The translations under genes and the position numbers were made by a program. From positions 124,001 to 188,000 of the forward strand of contig NZ_JAHKRR010000001.1 in the NCBI RefSeq assembly GCF_018863395.1: a stretch of 64,000 nt of DNA, read 5' to 3'. The notes beneath the pieces were generated by a model that saw nothing but the letters and a program-made list of their open reading frames with translations, had not been told where the DNA came from and ran no database searches. Below are positions 34,307 through 44,040 of the stretch, in pieces. Source of the stretch: Sinomicrobium weinanense (GTDB lineage Bacteria > Bacteroidota > Bacteroidia > Flavobacteriales > Flavobacteriaceae). Every line of letters starts with the position of its first letter. The first letter of the stretch is position 1.

Positions 34307-34622
34307 GGAGACAAGAGGACAAGGAGATAGGGAGATGAGGAGATTGAAGATGATTGACAAAAACATACCGACTACTGTTTACCGATCACCGAATACCAAC
34401 CCCGTCCCGTAAGGCAGAACACCTCTAAAATTTTAACGTATCAATAGTAATCTTCAATCAATCTTTTGACCTGACCGTATCCGGAATTGGGAAAAATCAC
34501 TTTTTGTGTTATAAAAATAACTTTTGTGATATTTATTGTTTAAAATTTAGCAATATCCGCACATTCGGTTTCCTTCCATATCTCTACTTTGGAATGCATT
34601 TCAGAGGATAAACCTGCAAACC
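34307..34622. other. Gene-free region with purine tract and repeat words
   Basis: 316 bp. The first about 60 bases are almost pure purine on the plus strand with repeated GGAGATAGGGAGA-like units. Then TACCGATCACCGAATACCAAC (34380-34400, start to end 21 bases, shown here by its ends TACCGATC and ATACCAAC) matches the complement of a hairpin at 51048-51089, and CTTCAATCAATCTTTTG near 34443 belongs to the CAATCT family. TACTTTG near 34588 may be the -7 box of the next gene. Confidence 0.5.
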
Positions 34623-35621
34623 ATGAGTAAAATAAAGATCGTTCAGATAGGCATGGGCCCCCTGGGCCTTAAAATTGCTGAATTCATTGCCCAACGTCCC
34701 GGATTAAAGACCGTAGCAGCAGTAGATACGGGCCCGGAGATCATAGGGAAATCTCTGAGGTCCTTTTCTTCTTCGTTGAACGCGGATATCATCATCACCG
34801 GAGACCTTGACAAAGCCCTGGAGACCCGCCCCGATGTAGCTGTGCTTGCCACAGTATCAGATATAAAAAGGATCACGGGGCAAATAAAGAGCATTGTCAG
34901 GGAAGGGATCCCCGTGGTGTCTACCTGCGAAGAGCTGAGCTTTCCTTTTGATACGGCTCCGGGACTGGCTGCCGAAATAGACGCTGCTGCCAGGGAAAAC
35001 GGTGTGGCTGTAGTAGGTACCGGGGTAAACCCCGGATTTTTAATGGACGCCCTGCCCGCTTTTATGACCTCTGTTTGCCAGCATGTTGAGCGCATAAAAG
35101 TAAAGCGCTATCAGGATGCATCGAGCAGGCGTATACCATTTCAGGACAAAATAGGGGCAGGCCTGTCTCCCGAAGGTTTTGAAGCGGCGAGAAAAAAAGG
35201 GACCTTACGGCATGTGGGGCTCACGGAATCTGTACATTTTATCGCTGGCAGGCTGGGATGGAAACTCGAAAGAACGGAAGATATTATAAGTCCGGTATTT
35301 GCAACCGCAGATATTTCCCTGCCCTCCCGGACCATAAAAAAAGGAGATGCAGCCGGAGTAAGACAGGTGGGCCGGGGATTTATGAACGGACAGGCCAGGG
35401 TGGAACTCGTATTCCAGGCCGCCGTGGGGGAACCCGAATCTTATGACGAAATAGAAGTTATCGGAACACCGGGCTTCGTATCCCGGATAGGAGGAGGAGT
35501 TAACGGCGATACGGCCACCTGTGCCATTACCGTCAATGCCATAAATTCTGTGATCCATGCCCTTCCCGGATTGCGGACCATGGCAGATATTCCCATGACC
35601 TCTTATTCCGAATACAGATAG
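34623..35621 (+). CDS. DapB-like NAD(P)-dependent amine dehydrogenase (2,4-diaminopentanoate dehydrogenase-like)
   Basis: Predicted cytoplasmic oxidoreductase of 332 residues. The N-terminal Rossmann domain (about 4-145) opens with VQIGMGPLGLKIAEF (GxGxxG-like) and has DVAVLATVSD and VVSTCEELSFPFD; the GTGVNPGFLMDALP segment (about 136-149) matches the dihydrodipicolinate-reductase-like family that includes 2,4-diaminopentanoate dehydrogenase. The C-terminal domain closes with NGDTATCAITVNAI and a helix IHALPGLRTMADIP. The lysine-pathway DapB is shorter, so a catabolic amine or amino-acid role is more likely. It has its own terminator and lies 254 bp before SusCD pair 2. Confidence 0.8.
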   Translation: MSKIKIVQIGMGPLGLKIAEFIAQRPGLKTVAAVDTGPEIIGKSLRSFSSSLNADIIITGDLDKALETRPDVAVLATVSDIKRITGQIKSIVREGIPVVSTCEELSFPFDTAPGLAAEIDAAARENGVAVVGTGVNPGFLMDALPAFMTSVCQHVERIKVKRYQDASSRRIPFQDKIGAGLSPEGFEAARKKGTLRHVGLTESVHFIAGRLGWKLERTEDIISPVFATADISLPSRTIKKGDAAGVRQVGRGFMNGQARVELVFQAAVGEPESYDEIEVIGTPGFVSRIGGGVNGDTATCAITVNAINSVIHALPGLRTMADIPMTSYSEYR

Positions 35622-35740
35622 CCCCGGGCTTTCCATTGACTCTCCTGCTTATCCCGCCTCTTACCGGAAGGGGCAAGACCTCGATGGCTATCATTTAGCT
35701 AGTGGATTATTAAGTAAAAGACGGATCTGGTATGGACAGG

Positions 35741-35760
35741 AGCCTCCGAAAGGCTTTTTT
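35741..35760 (+). terminator. Terminator after the amine dehydrogenase gene
   Basis: AGCCT-CCGAA-AGGCT followed by TTTTT. A short but canonical factor-independent terminator 119 bp downstream of the stop; SusCD pair 2 therefore starts a new transcript. Confidence 0.75.
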
Positions 35761-35875
35761 GTCGCTTTCTGCCTGTGCGATCGGTTGTTAAAGACCGTAT
35801 CCTTACCAACAGGCCTGTAAACCACGAGCATACCGGACCACCGCGAACAAACCAATCATTTTAAATAAATTAATT

Positions 35876-38800
35876 ATGAAACAAATGTTATTGTTATTGC
35901 TGTTCGGAGCGGGTATTGTCGCTTACGGACAGGAAAAAACGGTATCCGGCAGGGTAGTTTCCGAAGATGACGGCACGGCGATCATGGGAGTTAACGTTCT
36001 TGTAAAGGGAACTACCCGGGGAACCATAACCGGAGAAGAAGGAGAATATACCATGGCCGGGGTTGGCCCGGAAGATATCCTGGTATTCCGATACCTTGGC
36101 TATGAGCCCCTGGAGATCAGGGTGGGCGGCCGGAGTACGGTAAATGTATCCCTGTCTCCCTCCACCCAGGCACTGGATGAGGTAGTAGTCACCGCTCTGG
36201 GGATATCAAGAGAAAAAAAGTCACTCGGATATGCCACCCAGGAAGTAGGTGGGGAGAACTTTACCATGACCAATGAACAAAATGTGGTGGGTTCCCTGGC
36301 AGGACGGGTGGCCGGTGTACAGGTCACCGGGGCTTCAGGGGCCAGTATGGGAGGCACCCAGAAAATCAAGATCCGGGGAGTAAACTCTCTCGGAGGGGAA
36401 GATGAACCTCTTATTGTAGTGGATGGGACACCGATATCCAATGCCAATTTTTCCAATAGTGCCGCCGCCGATTACGGGAATCTCTCGCAGGACATCAACC
36501 CGGCCGATATAGAATCGGTAAATGTACTGAAGGGGCCCGCTGCATCTGCACTTTACGGTATCAGGGGGCAATACGGTGTTATTATGATCACCACCAAAAA
36601 AGGAAAAAAAGGCCAGAAAGACGTAAGGGTAGAACTTAATTCTTCTTTTGCGATTGAAAAGACCGGAAATTTTATGCCGCTTCAGAATATATACGGCGGC
36701 GGCTCCAATCAGGCCTGGAAAACCCTGCCCAACGGGCAAAAGTATGTGGATATGAACGTAGACGAAAGCTGGGGACCGAAAATGGACGGTACCCCGGTAA
36801 GACAGGTTTTCAGCTTTTACCCGCAGGATGAAGAATACGGACAGTTAACCCCGTTTGTACCGCATCCGGATAATATCAAGGATTTCTACGAAACCGGTTT
36901 TAATTTTAACAATAGTGTAACCATTACCGGGGGAAATGAGAACACCACCTACCGGCTCAGCTTTAACGATACCAGGATAGAAGGTGTAGAGCCCAACACC
37001 TATCTGAAACGCAATAACCTGGGGTTGAGCGCCAGCCTGGATATTACGGATAAGCTCAAGGTGTCCACCAATATCAATTATGCCCGTAATGACGGCAGGC
37101 GCCCCAGGCAGGGCTCTGAATTCGGTACGGGGTATTTCGTGCAGTGGTTCCAGAGAAATGTAGATATGAAACGGATGAAAGACTACCGTTATGACGACGG
37201 GACCTTCCTGCATTGGAACCTGCGCCAACCCGATGCCGGCACGGGGGAGATCACCGATTTCGACCCCCTGTACTGGGATAATCCCTATTTTGATGCCTAT
37301 GAGAATACCAATAATGATCGAAGGGACCGGTTTTTCGGGGATGTAAAGCTCAGTTATAAGGTCCTTCCCGAGCTCGAAATAAGCGGTGCTATACGTTCGG
37401 ATATGTTCACCCAGAACATAGAGACCAGAACGGCTTTTGGCGGGAATAACCTGCCCGCCTATACCATAGGTAAATACCAGAATACGGAGATGAACTATGA
37501 ACTCATAGCCCAATACAATAACCGTTGGGACGATTTTAGCCTGAACGGTACCCTGGGAGGAAATGTCTATTACCGCAGGTATTCCTATTTATACCAGCAA
37601 ACCGTAGGCGGGTTGTCTGCACCGGGATATTATAATATAGAGGCCTCTGTTGACCGTCCGGTGAATGAATCATACCTGTTGAGAAAACAGATCAGGAGTA
37701 TGTTCGGAATGGTGTCTTTGGGCTATAAGGATACCTATTATATAGAGGCATCCATCCGTAATGACAATTCGTCTGCACTTCCGAAGGACAATAATTCTTA
37801 TTGGTATCCTTCCGTATCGGGAAGTTTTGTCTTTGGCGAATTGCTGGACTGGCAACCGCTTTCTTTCGGTAAGTTAAGGCTCAGTTATGCCAAGGCGGGT
37901 TCTGACCTTAATCCGTATCAGATAGGTAAGGTCTTTGATGTAGGGACCGTTTACGGAGAGGCCAATACGCTCAATGTGCCCAACGAGTTGAACAACCCGA
38001 ATATAAAGCCGTCTTTTGCCCATTCTTATGAGGCCGGTCTCGATCTTCGCTTTTTCAACAACCGGCTGGGGCTCGATTTTACGTATTACCAGCAAAAGAA
38101 TAAGGACCAGATCATTAAGCTCGATATTTCAGGGGCCAGCGGATATACTTCTACCGTGATCAATGCCGGCCTGATCGAAAATAAGGGATTTGAAGTGGCA
38201 TTGAACGCCAGGCCTGTACAGACGGAGAATTTTACATGGGAGACCAATTTTAATATCAACAGGAACAGAAGCGAGGTCGTAGAGCTGGCCCCGGGGATCG
38301 ATGTGTACAATTATGGTTCTACCACATATTCCGGCGTTACCAGCTACCTGAATTCCTACGAAGGCAAGCCATACGGCAGCCTGGTGGGACAGGCCTACCA
38401 GCGCGATCCGGACACCGGGAAGGTACTGCTGGGTGAAGACAATATGCCGCTGTATACCGATGCCACACACGATTTCGGAACAGTGCTCCCGGACTTTACC
38501 GGCGGGTTTCAGAACAATTTCCGTATAGGCAGGTTCAGTATCGCTGCCATGATAGATTTTCAGGGTGGCGGACAGTTTTTCAGCAGGTCCAAAATGCTGG
38601 CTGCAAAAACAGGGCAGGACCCCGTTACGGCAGCGATGAACGACCGGGGGAACAACGTGAGGGACCCTGTCGAAGATGGTGGGGGCGTAAAAGTCACCGG
38701 GATCTCGGCACAGACCGGCGAAGAAGTCAGTACTTATGTGGATGCGAAATCTTATTACAGGAACACTCTCGGTACAAGGGTCTATGAAGAATGGCTCTAC

Positions 38801-39052
38801 GATGCCTCTTATATCAAGCTGAGGGAAGTGAGGTTAGGATATTCCTTTAGTGATAAATTACTGGAAAAACTGCCTTTTAAGTCGGTCAATATATCTTTAA
38901 TAGCGCGCAATCCGGCTATGATATGGCAGGAAGCCCCCAAGGGCCTTGATCCTTCCGAGATCTCTGCCGGTAGCGAGGCGGTCAGCTGGTATGAGTCCGG
39001 ACAGCTTATTTCAGTACGATCGTACGGAATTAACCTGAATGTCACATTTTAA
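35876..39052 (+). CDS. SusC/RagA-family TonB-linked outer-membrane transporter
   Basis: Outer-membrane importer of 1058 residues with a short signal peptide (MKQMLLLLLFGAGIVAYGQ), a carboxypeptidase-regulatory-like domain (about 21-100), the SusC plug starting at LDEVVVTALGISREKK with GRVAGVQVTGASGASMGG and GQYGVIMITTKKG (to about 245), and a barrel ending GINLNVTF. The ALGISREKKSLGYA variant of the junction is typical of SusC proteins paired with the SusD-like_2 group, and such a SusD follows 12 bp downstream. It has no STN domain. The substrate is unknown; the amine dehydrogenase upstream hints at a peptide- or amine-type ligand. Confidence 0.94.
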   Translation: MKQMLLLLLFGAGIVAYGQEKTVSGRVVSEDDGTAIMGVNVLVKGTTRGTITGEEGEYTMAGVGPEDILVFRYLGYEPLEIRVGGRSTVNVSLSPSTQALDEVVVTALGISREKKSLGYATQEVGGENFTMTNEQNVVGSLAGRVAGVQVTGASGASMGGTQKIKIRGVNSLGGEDEPLIVVDGTPISNANFSNSAAADYGNLSQDINPADIESVNVLKGPAASALYGIRGQYGVIMITTKKGKKGQKDVRVELNSSFAIEKTGNFMPLQNIYGGGSNQAWKTLPNGQKYVDMNVDESWGPKMDGTPVRQVFSFYPQDEEYGQLTPFVPHPDNIKDFYETGFNFNNSVTITGGNENTTYRLSFNDTRIEGVEPNTYLKRNNLGLSASLDITDKLKVSTNINYARNDGRRPRQGSEFGTGYFVQWFQRNVDMKRMKDYRYDDGTFLHWNLRQPDAGTGEITDFDPLYWDNPYFDAYENTNNDRRDRFFGDVKLSYKVLPELEISGAIRSDMFTQNIETRTAFGGNNLPAYTIGKYQNTEMNYELIAQYNNRWDDFSLNGTLGGNVYYRRYSYLYQQTVGGLSAPGYYNIEASVDRPVNESYLLRKQIRSMFGMVSLGYKDTYYIEASIRNDNSSALPKDNNSYWYPSVSGSFVFGELLDWQPLSFGKLRLSYAKAGSDLNPYQIGKVFDVGTVYGEANTLNVPNELNNPNIKPSFAHSYEAGLDLRFFNNRLGLDFTYYQQKNKDQIIKLDISGASGYTSTVINAGLIENKGFEVALNARPVQTENFTWETNFNINRNRSEVVELAPGIDVYNYGSTTYSGVTSYLNSYEGKPYGSLVGQAYQRDPDTGKVLLGEDNMPLYTDATHDFGTVLPDFTGGFQNNFRIGRFSIAAMIDFQGGGQFFSRSKMLAAKTGQDPVTAAMNDRGNNVRDPVEDGGGVKVTGISAQTGEEVSTYVDAKSYYRNTLGTRVYEEWLYDASYIKLREVRLGYSFSDKLLEKLPFKSVNISLIARNPAMIWQEAPKGLDPSEISAGSEAVSWYESGQLISVRSYGINLNVTF

Positions 39053-39064
39053 ATCGTAGAAAAA

Positions 39065-40459
39065 ATGAAAACGATCCAATATATAACAGCAGTACTATGC
39101 AGCCTGGTTTTTGTAGGTTGCAGCGATTTCAGCGATAGTATCAACACCGATCCCAATAAGCCCGGAGTAGCTTCGGGAACTCAGCTTATAGCCAATGCCG
39201 CTTTGTTCCTTCCGGACCTGAGCTCATCCCCCAGGGGGGAGTTTATGGCACAATACCTGGCCGAGACCCAGTACGTGGGGGCTTCGCTCTATCCGCAGGA
39301 AAGTACCAGTTTTTATTACTGGTACGAAGAACCGTTAATGAACCTTCAGGCAGCCATCGAGTCGGACGACCTCGATGCCAGCGAAGGGCCTATTGCCAAT
39401 CAACTGGCCATGGCCAGGATACTCAAGGCCTATTTCTTCTGGAATGTTACGGACAGGTGGGGCGATGTGCCTTATAGTAAAGCCTTGCAGGGAGCGGACA
39501 ATTTTACCGCGGCTTATGACACCCAGGAATCTATTTACAACGACCTTTTTAACGAACTGAAGGAAGCGGTGGAGATGATCGAACCCGAAAAGGTAGATAA
39601 TGATATTATTTATGGCGGGGATATGTCTCAATGGCAGAAACTGGCTAATACGATCCGCCTGTTAATGGCGCTCCGGCTTTCAGAAGTAGCTCCCGCCCGG
39701 GCGATGGAAGAGTTTAAAGCCGCCCATGCAGACGGGGTGTTCGCTTCCAACGGTGATAACCTTGTCTTTCATCATCTGGCCGATGCCAACAATCAGAATT
39801 ACTGGTATAACGAGGTGGTAAACCGAAACCGGGAATGGTGGGCCCTGACAGAAACCCTGGTCGCCGAGATGAAGCCGGCAGACGATCCGAGGCTGCCCGT
39901 TTACGGCGACCCGGCGAGGGCAAGTGGCGAATATACCGGCCTGAAGTTTGGCGAAGAAGAAGACATCAGCACAGAAAAGTATTCCCTGATGGGACCTGCT
40001 ATCTATGCCCAGGATGCGTCGATATACCTGGTCACCTATGCCCAGGTGTTGTTTGCCCTGGCCGAAGCCGCAGAACGCGGGTGGATAAGCGGGGACATTG
40101 AAGCCCTTTATAACCAGGCCATCGAAGCATCTATCGCACAATGGACAGGAAGTACCCAGGGTGTAGGGGAATTCCTGGCCAAGCCCGGAATTGCTTTTGA
40201 GCCCGCCAATGCCCTGAAAATGATCGCAACCCAACGTTGGGTGCATTTGTATATGTTCGGCTACGAAGCCTGGGCAGAGTGGAGGCGTACGGGTTACCCC
40301 GACAACCTGGTCGAGCCCAATGGCGTAGCCGTTCCGGGAAGGCTCAGTTATCCGGATAACGAAGCCTTTAACAATACCGAAAATTATGAGGAGGCCGTAC
40401 AAAGGCAATTCGGAGGAGACGACAGTATCCACGAAAAAGTGTGGTGGGATGTGGATTGA
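39065..40459 (+). CDS. SusD/RagB-family lipoprotein (SusD-like_2 type)
   Basis: Surface lipoprotein partner of the SusC just upstream, 464 residues. Signal peptide and lipobox FVGC (Cys19), then CSDFSDSINTDPNKP, the start typical of the SusD-like_2 (PF12771) group, a helical body with AMARILKAYFFWNVTDRWGDVPYS (in parts) and WQKLANTIRLLMALRLSE, and a C-terminal WVHLYMFGYEAWAEWRRTGYP. It lacks the QNPGY ending of the other SusD proteins here. A strong terminator follows 55 bp after the stop. Confidence 0.92.
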   Translation: MKTIQYITAVLCSLVFVGCSDFSDSINTDPNKPGVASGTQLIANAALFLPDLSSSPRGEFMAQYLAETQYVGASLYPQESTSFYYWYEEPLMNLQAAIESDDLDASEGPIANQLAMARILKAYFFWNVTDRWGDVPYSKALQGADNFTAAYDTQESIYNDLFNELKEAVEMIEPEKVDNDIIYGGDMSQWQKLANTIRLLMALRLSEVAPARAMEEFKAAHADGVFASNGDNLVFHHLADANNQNYWYNEVVNRNREWWALTETLVAEMKPADDPRLPVYGDPARASGEYTGLKFGEEEDISTEKYSLMGPAIYAQDASIYLVTYAQVLFALAEAAERGWISGDIEALYNQAIEASIAQWTGSTQGVGEFLAKPGIAFEPANALKMIATQRWVHLYMFGYEAWAEWRRTGYPDNLVEPNGVAVPGRLSYPDNEAFNNTENYEEAVQRQFGGDDSIHEKVWWDVD

Positions 40460-40514
40460 AAAACATTTGATTTAGCTATTTCCGGGGAAAAACAAGATTC
40501 CTTTGTTGTCCCTG

Positions 40515-40562
40515 AACGCGGCCGGAGGTTTCCAAGGATTACCTTTTGGCCGCGTTTTATTT
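40515..40562 (+). terminator. Terminator after SusCD pair 2
   Basis: AACGCGGCC (40515-40523) pairs with GGCCGCGTT (40548-40556) in a perfect 9-bp stem, followed by TTTTATTT. It closes the two-gene transcript. Confidence 0.8.
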
Positions 40563-40972
40563 AGGTTGAACATACCGCAAACTGCAGAAAACACAGGAAG
40601 AAAAAATCCTTTGACTTCACCCTTCAACCATATACCATTTTTTTTCTGAAGTTCCGTAAAGTACTAACAAAATAATTTTTTGCAGTTAAAAATCAGATGA
40701 ACGCAATAATGATCGATATTTATTGTTGATAATACACTTGTTTTGATATTTTATTTAATGTAATTTGTACATTTAATTTTGTTTTGACTTCAAATTCTTC
40801 TACATTTATCTCCGACTAACACCATGGTGAATTGCTTTTTCGAAAGAATTTGACCTGAAAATTACAATCGATTGTTTTTTAAAAGGCCTGATTTTAAGAT
40901 AGTGACAAGCCAGTATGTTCTTTCCTTCAGACGAAGAGGAAGGCAAAAACCAACTAACAAAAACTTCAAATT
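40563..40972. other. AT-rich leader region before SusCD pair 3
   Basis: 410 bp without genes. From about 40670 it is very AT-rich and includes TTTTGATATTTTATTTAATG followed by TAATTTG (about 40742-40768), which resembles the promoter-like string before SusC 1. If this is the promoter the untranslated leader is about 200 bases. No hairpin of note was seen in the leader. Confidence 0.45.
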
Positions 40973-43900
40973 ATGAAACAAACCAAAAAGCTGTTGCATG
41001 GCATTTGGTGCACCCTGTTCGTAAGTATCGTTTCTACGGTAGCACTACATGCTTATGATGCTTCACACAATGAAAAGAAAACTGCTGCTAATGCTCAGCA
41101 GGAAATAACCGGGCAGGTTACCTCTGCGGTAGACGGCCAGCCACTTCCCGGAGCTTCGGTGATGATCAAGGGAACTTCCCGGGGAGTTATTACGGATTTT
41201 GATGGCAATTACAAATTAGAAACCGGAGGATCCGATGCCATATTCGTATTTTCTTATGTAGGTTTCAAAACACAGGAAGTACCAGTAGACGGGCAAAGTG
41301 TAATCAATATTTCTCTCGAAGAAGATCTTGCCCAGCTCGATGAGGTTGTAGTGGTGGGATACGGTACCCAAAAGAGATCGGATGTAACGGGAGCAGTAGT
41401 TTCCGTACCCAAGGAACGCCTCTCTAACCTTCCGGTGACCAACCTGTCCCAGGCAATACAGGGGACTACGGCTGGACTCAACATCAACCAGAATTCATCT
41501 GTTCCCGGAAGTACGGGAGAGATACAGATACGTGGGGTGAATTCTATCAACGCTAATACCGGTCCGTTTATCGTGGTAGACGGTTCCCCCTTTTTCGGTA
41601 CGACCAACGACATTAATCCCGGGGATATAGAATCCATCGAGATTTTAAAAGATGCTTCCGCCGTAGCCATTTATGGAACCCGGGGCTCTAATGGGGTGAT
41701 CCTGATCACCACCAAAAGGGGGCTATCCGGAAAACCCCGGATCAGTTATAACGGGTATGCCGGGATAGAAGACCTGTCCCATAAACTAAAGCCGAGGGGC
41801 CCCGAAGCATATGTGCAAAAATATGCCGAATATATACGGGCCAGGGGACTGGAACAGACCGATGTACTTGGCAACACCTTCGAGATAGACAATTACAATG
41901 CCGGGATCACTACAGACTGGCTCGATGCCGTAACCCGGACCGGGACCATACAGGAACACAACATCAGTGTGTCCGGGGGTACGGAAAAGGTCAAATATTA
42001 TGTTTCCGGGGGTTACCTGGACCAGGAAGGAGTGGTCAAAGGATACCAGTTCAACCGGGTGAGCCTGCGTTCCAACCTCGACATGGAGATCACCGATTAT
42101 TTAAAAGTAGGGACCTCTGCCTTTTTTACGTCCAACAACTACGACGGCGGAAGGGCAAACTTCCTCTTTGCCACGGCTATGAGCCCGTATTCGCAGGTTT
42201 ATAACGATGAAGGCGGATATGAAATATATCCCATGTCACCCGAGCAATTGTTTGAAAACCCGATGCTGGGGCTCGCTACGGACCGCGAGGAAAGGGACAA
42301 GAACCTTAGCGGAAATGTCTATGCCGAACTTACTCCAGGTTTTATAGAAGGGCTTAAATACAGGCTCAATATATCTTACGTTCATCGCCCGGGCCGTCTG
42401 GCCACTTATTCCGGGCGTGCGGCCAACGACAATAACGGTACCGCCAACATAAGGAATAACGAAGAAAACAACTGGGTTATAGAAAACATACTCACCTGGA
42501 ACAAGGATTTCGGCAAACATCATATCGATGTTACAGCCCTGTACAGTGCCCAGGAAACCGAATATTTTGCCACGGCTGTAGAAGCCACAGGGTTTGTAAA
42601 TGACGAACTGTCCTTCAATAATATAAGCGCAGCTGCGAATATAAGTCCCGGATATATTGATGATAATGTGCCCGAAGGGTCTTATAGCTGGAAATCCGCA
42701 CTGCTGTCGCAAATGGGAAGGGTAAATTATACTTACGACAGCCGTTATCTGTTTACACTGACCGCCAGGCGGGACGGCTATTCCGCTTTTGGGGGCAATA
42801 CCGATAAATACGGGGTGTTCCCTTCACTGGCCCTGGGATGGAATATTCATAATGAAAATTTCCTGTCCGGTTCCGATAAGGTCAACCAGTTAAAATTGCG
42901 TTTTTCTTACGGAGAAACCGGGAACCAGGCCATAAGTGCCAATCAGACCGTAACGACGACCAGGGTGGCCCGCTACCCTTTTGGCGGAGCCGTCGGAGTA
43001 GGGTCGCTGGTGCGGAGAATAGGGAATGCCGACCTGAACTGGGAAACCACGGCCTCTGCGAATATCGGTCTGGATTTTGGCTTTTTCGATAACCGTATCC
43101 GGGGAAGTATAGAAGCCTACAGAAGCAAAACCAGAGATATACTGTTGCAGCGAAACCTCCCGAGGGCCAGTGGTACGGACTGGATATGGGAAAATCTGGG
43201 AAAAATGCAAAATACCGGGCTGGAAATAACCTTAAATACGGTAAACATACAAACAGAGGACTTCAGCTGGCAGACCGATATTAATTTCTCCACAAACAAG
43301 AACAAGATATTGGATATCTACGGTGACGGAGAAGACGATATAGGTAACCGCTGGTTTATTGGCAAACCCTTGGAGGCCATATACGATTATAAAATGGAAG
43401 GAATATGGCAGGAAGGCGAAGACCCTTCGGGAATGGATCCCACCGCCCGCCCCGGTGATATCAAATTTGCTGACCTCAACGAAGATGGTAGTATAGATGC
43501 AGAAAACGACAGAACTTACCTCGGAACTACTCTCCCCAAATGGTATGGCGGACTCACCAACACTTTTCGCTATAAGAATTTTCACCTGAGTGTGTTTCTG
43601 CAAACAGCTCAGGGTGGCTTAAAGAACAATTCCGATATGAGTTATGCTGATGAAGCGGGGCGGAGGAACACTCCGCGGGAAGTAGGTTACTGGACTCCCG
43701 AAAACGAGAGCGATAAATGGCCTTCTTTACGATATACAAACACAAGGGGCTATGGTTATCCCAGGGATAATAGCTATATACGTATAAAAGACGTAAGACT
43801 GAGTTATTCCGTGCCCTCGTCCTTTTTGGAAACCTACGGGGTGAACAGTTTAACGCTCTACCTGGCAGGAAGAAACCTTTATACATTTACCGACTGGATA

Positions 43901-44005
43901 GGGTGGGACCCTGAAAACGATCATGATGGCAGAGGATCCAATAACTGGGAGAATAATTACCCGCTGGTAAGGACTATTTCATTCGGACTGAACCTGTCGT
44001 TGTAG
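40973..44005 (+). CDS. SusC/RagA-family TonB-linked outer-membrane transporter
   Basis: Outer-membrane importer of 1010 residues heading the polysaccharide-utilization cluster. Signal region (about 1-40), carboxypeptidase-regulatory-like domain (about 45-125; VDGQPLPGASVMIKGTSRG), junction LDEVVVVGYGTQKRSDVTGA, plug through GTRGSNGVILITTKRG (to about 250), and a barrel ending ISFGLNLSL. Its regulatory-like domain and junction are close to those of SusC 1 (for example PVDGQ..NI.L.EDLAQLDEVVVVGYG), suggesting a recent common origin. SusD follows 35 bp downstream. It presumably imports oligosaccharides released by the lyase encoded nearby. Confidence 0.94.
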   Translation: MKQTKKLLHGIWCTLFVSIVSTVALHAYDASHNEKKTAANAQQEITGQVTSAVDGQPLPGASVMIKGTSRGVITDFDGNYKLETGGSDAIFVFSYVGFKTQEVPVDGQSVINISLEEDLAQLDEVVVVGYGTQKRSDVTGAVVSVPKERLSNLPVTNLSQAIQGTTAGLNINQNSSVPGSTGEIQIRGVNSINANTGPFIVVDGSPFFGTTNDINPGDIESIEILKDASAVAIYGTRGSNGVILITTKRGLSGKPRISYNGYAGIEDLSHKLKPRGPEAYVQKYAEYIRARGLEQTDVLGNTFEIDNYNAGITTDWLDAVTRTGTIQEHNISVSGGTEKVKYYVSGGYLDQEGVVKGYQFNRVSLRSNLDMEITDYLKVGTSAFFTSNNYDGGRANFLFATAMSPYSQVYNDEGGYEIYPMSPEQLFENPMLGLATDREERDKNLSGNVYAELTPGFIEGLKYRLNISYVHRPGRLATYSGRAANDNNGTANIRNNEENNWVIENILTWNKDFGKHHIDVTALYSAQETEYFATAVEATGFVNDELSFNNISAAANISPGYIDDNVPEGSYSWKSALLSQMGRVNYTYDSRYLFTLTARRDGYSAFGGNTDKYGVFPSLALGWNIHNENFLSGSDKVNQLKLRFSYGETGNQAISANQTVTTTRVARYPFGGAVGVGSLVRRIGNADLNWETTASANIGLDFGFFDNRIRGSIEAYRSKTRDILLQRNLPRASGTDWIWENLGKMQNTGLEITLNTVNIQTEDFSWQTDINFSTNKNKILDIYGDGEDDIGNRWFIGKPLEAIYDYKMEGIWQEGEDPSGMDPTARPGDIKFADLNEDGSIDAENDRTYLGTTLPKWYGGLTNTFRYKNFHLSVFLQTAQGGLKNNSDMSYADEAGRRNTPREVGYWTPENESDKWPSLRYTNTRGYGYPRDNSYIRIKDVRLSYSVPSSFLETYGVNSLTLYLAGRNLYTFTDWIGWDPENDHDGRGSNNWENNYPLVRTISFGLNLSL

Positions 44006-44040
44006 ATGAATTCCACTAATAATCAAAAAAACTGAGAAAA

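Noticed and set aside
34623-35621. Lysine-pathway dihydrodipicolinate reductase (dapB)
   Set aside because: Length of 332 and the C-terminal domain differ from the roughly 240-270-residue DapB; the 2,4-diaminopentanoate dehydrogenase-like family fits better.
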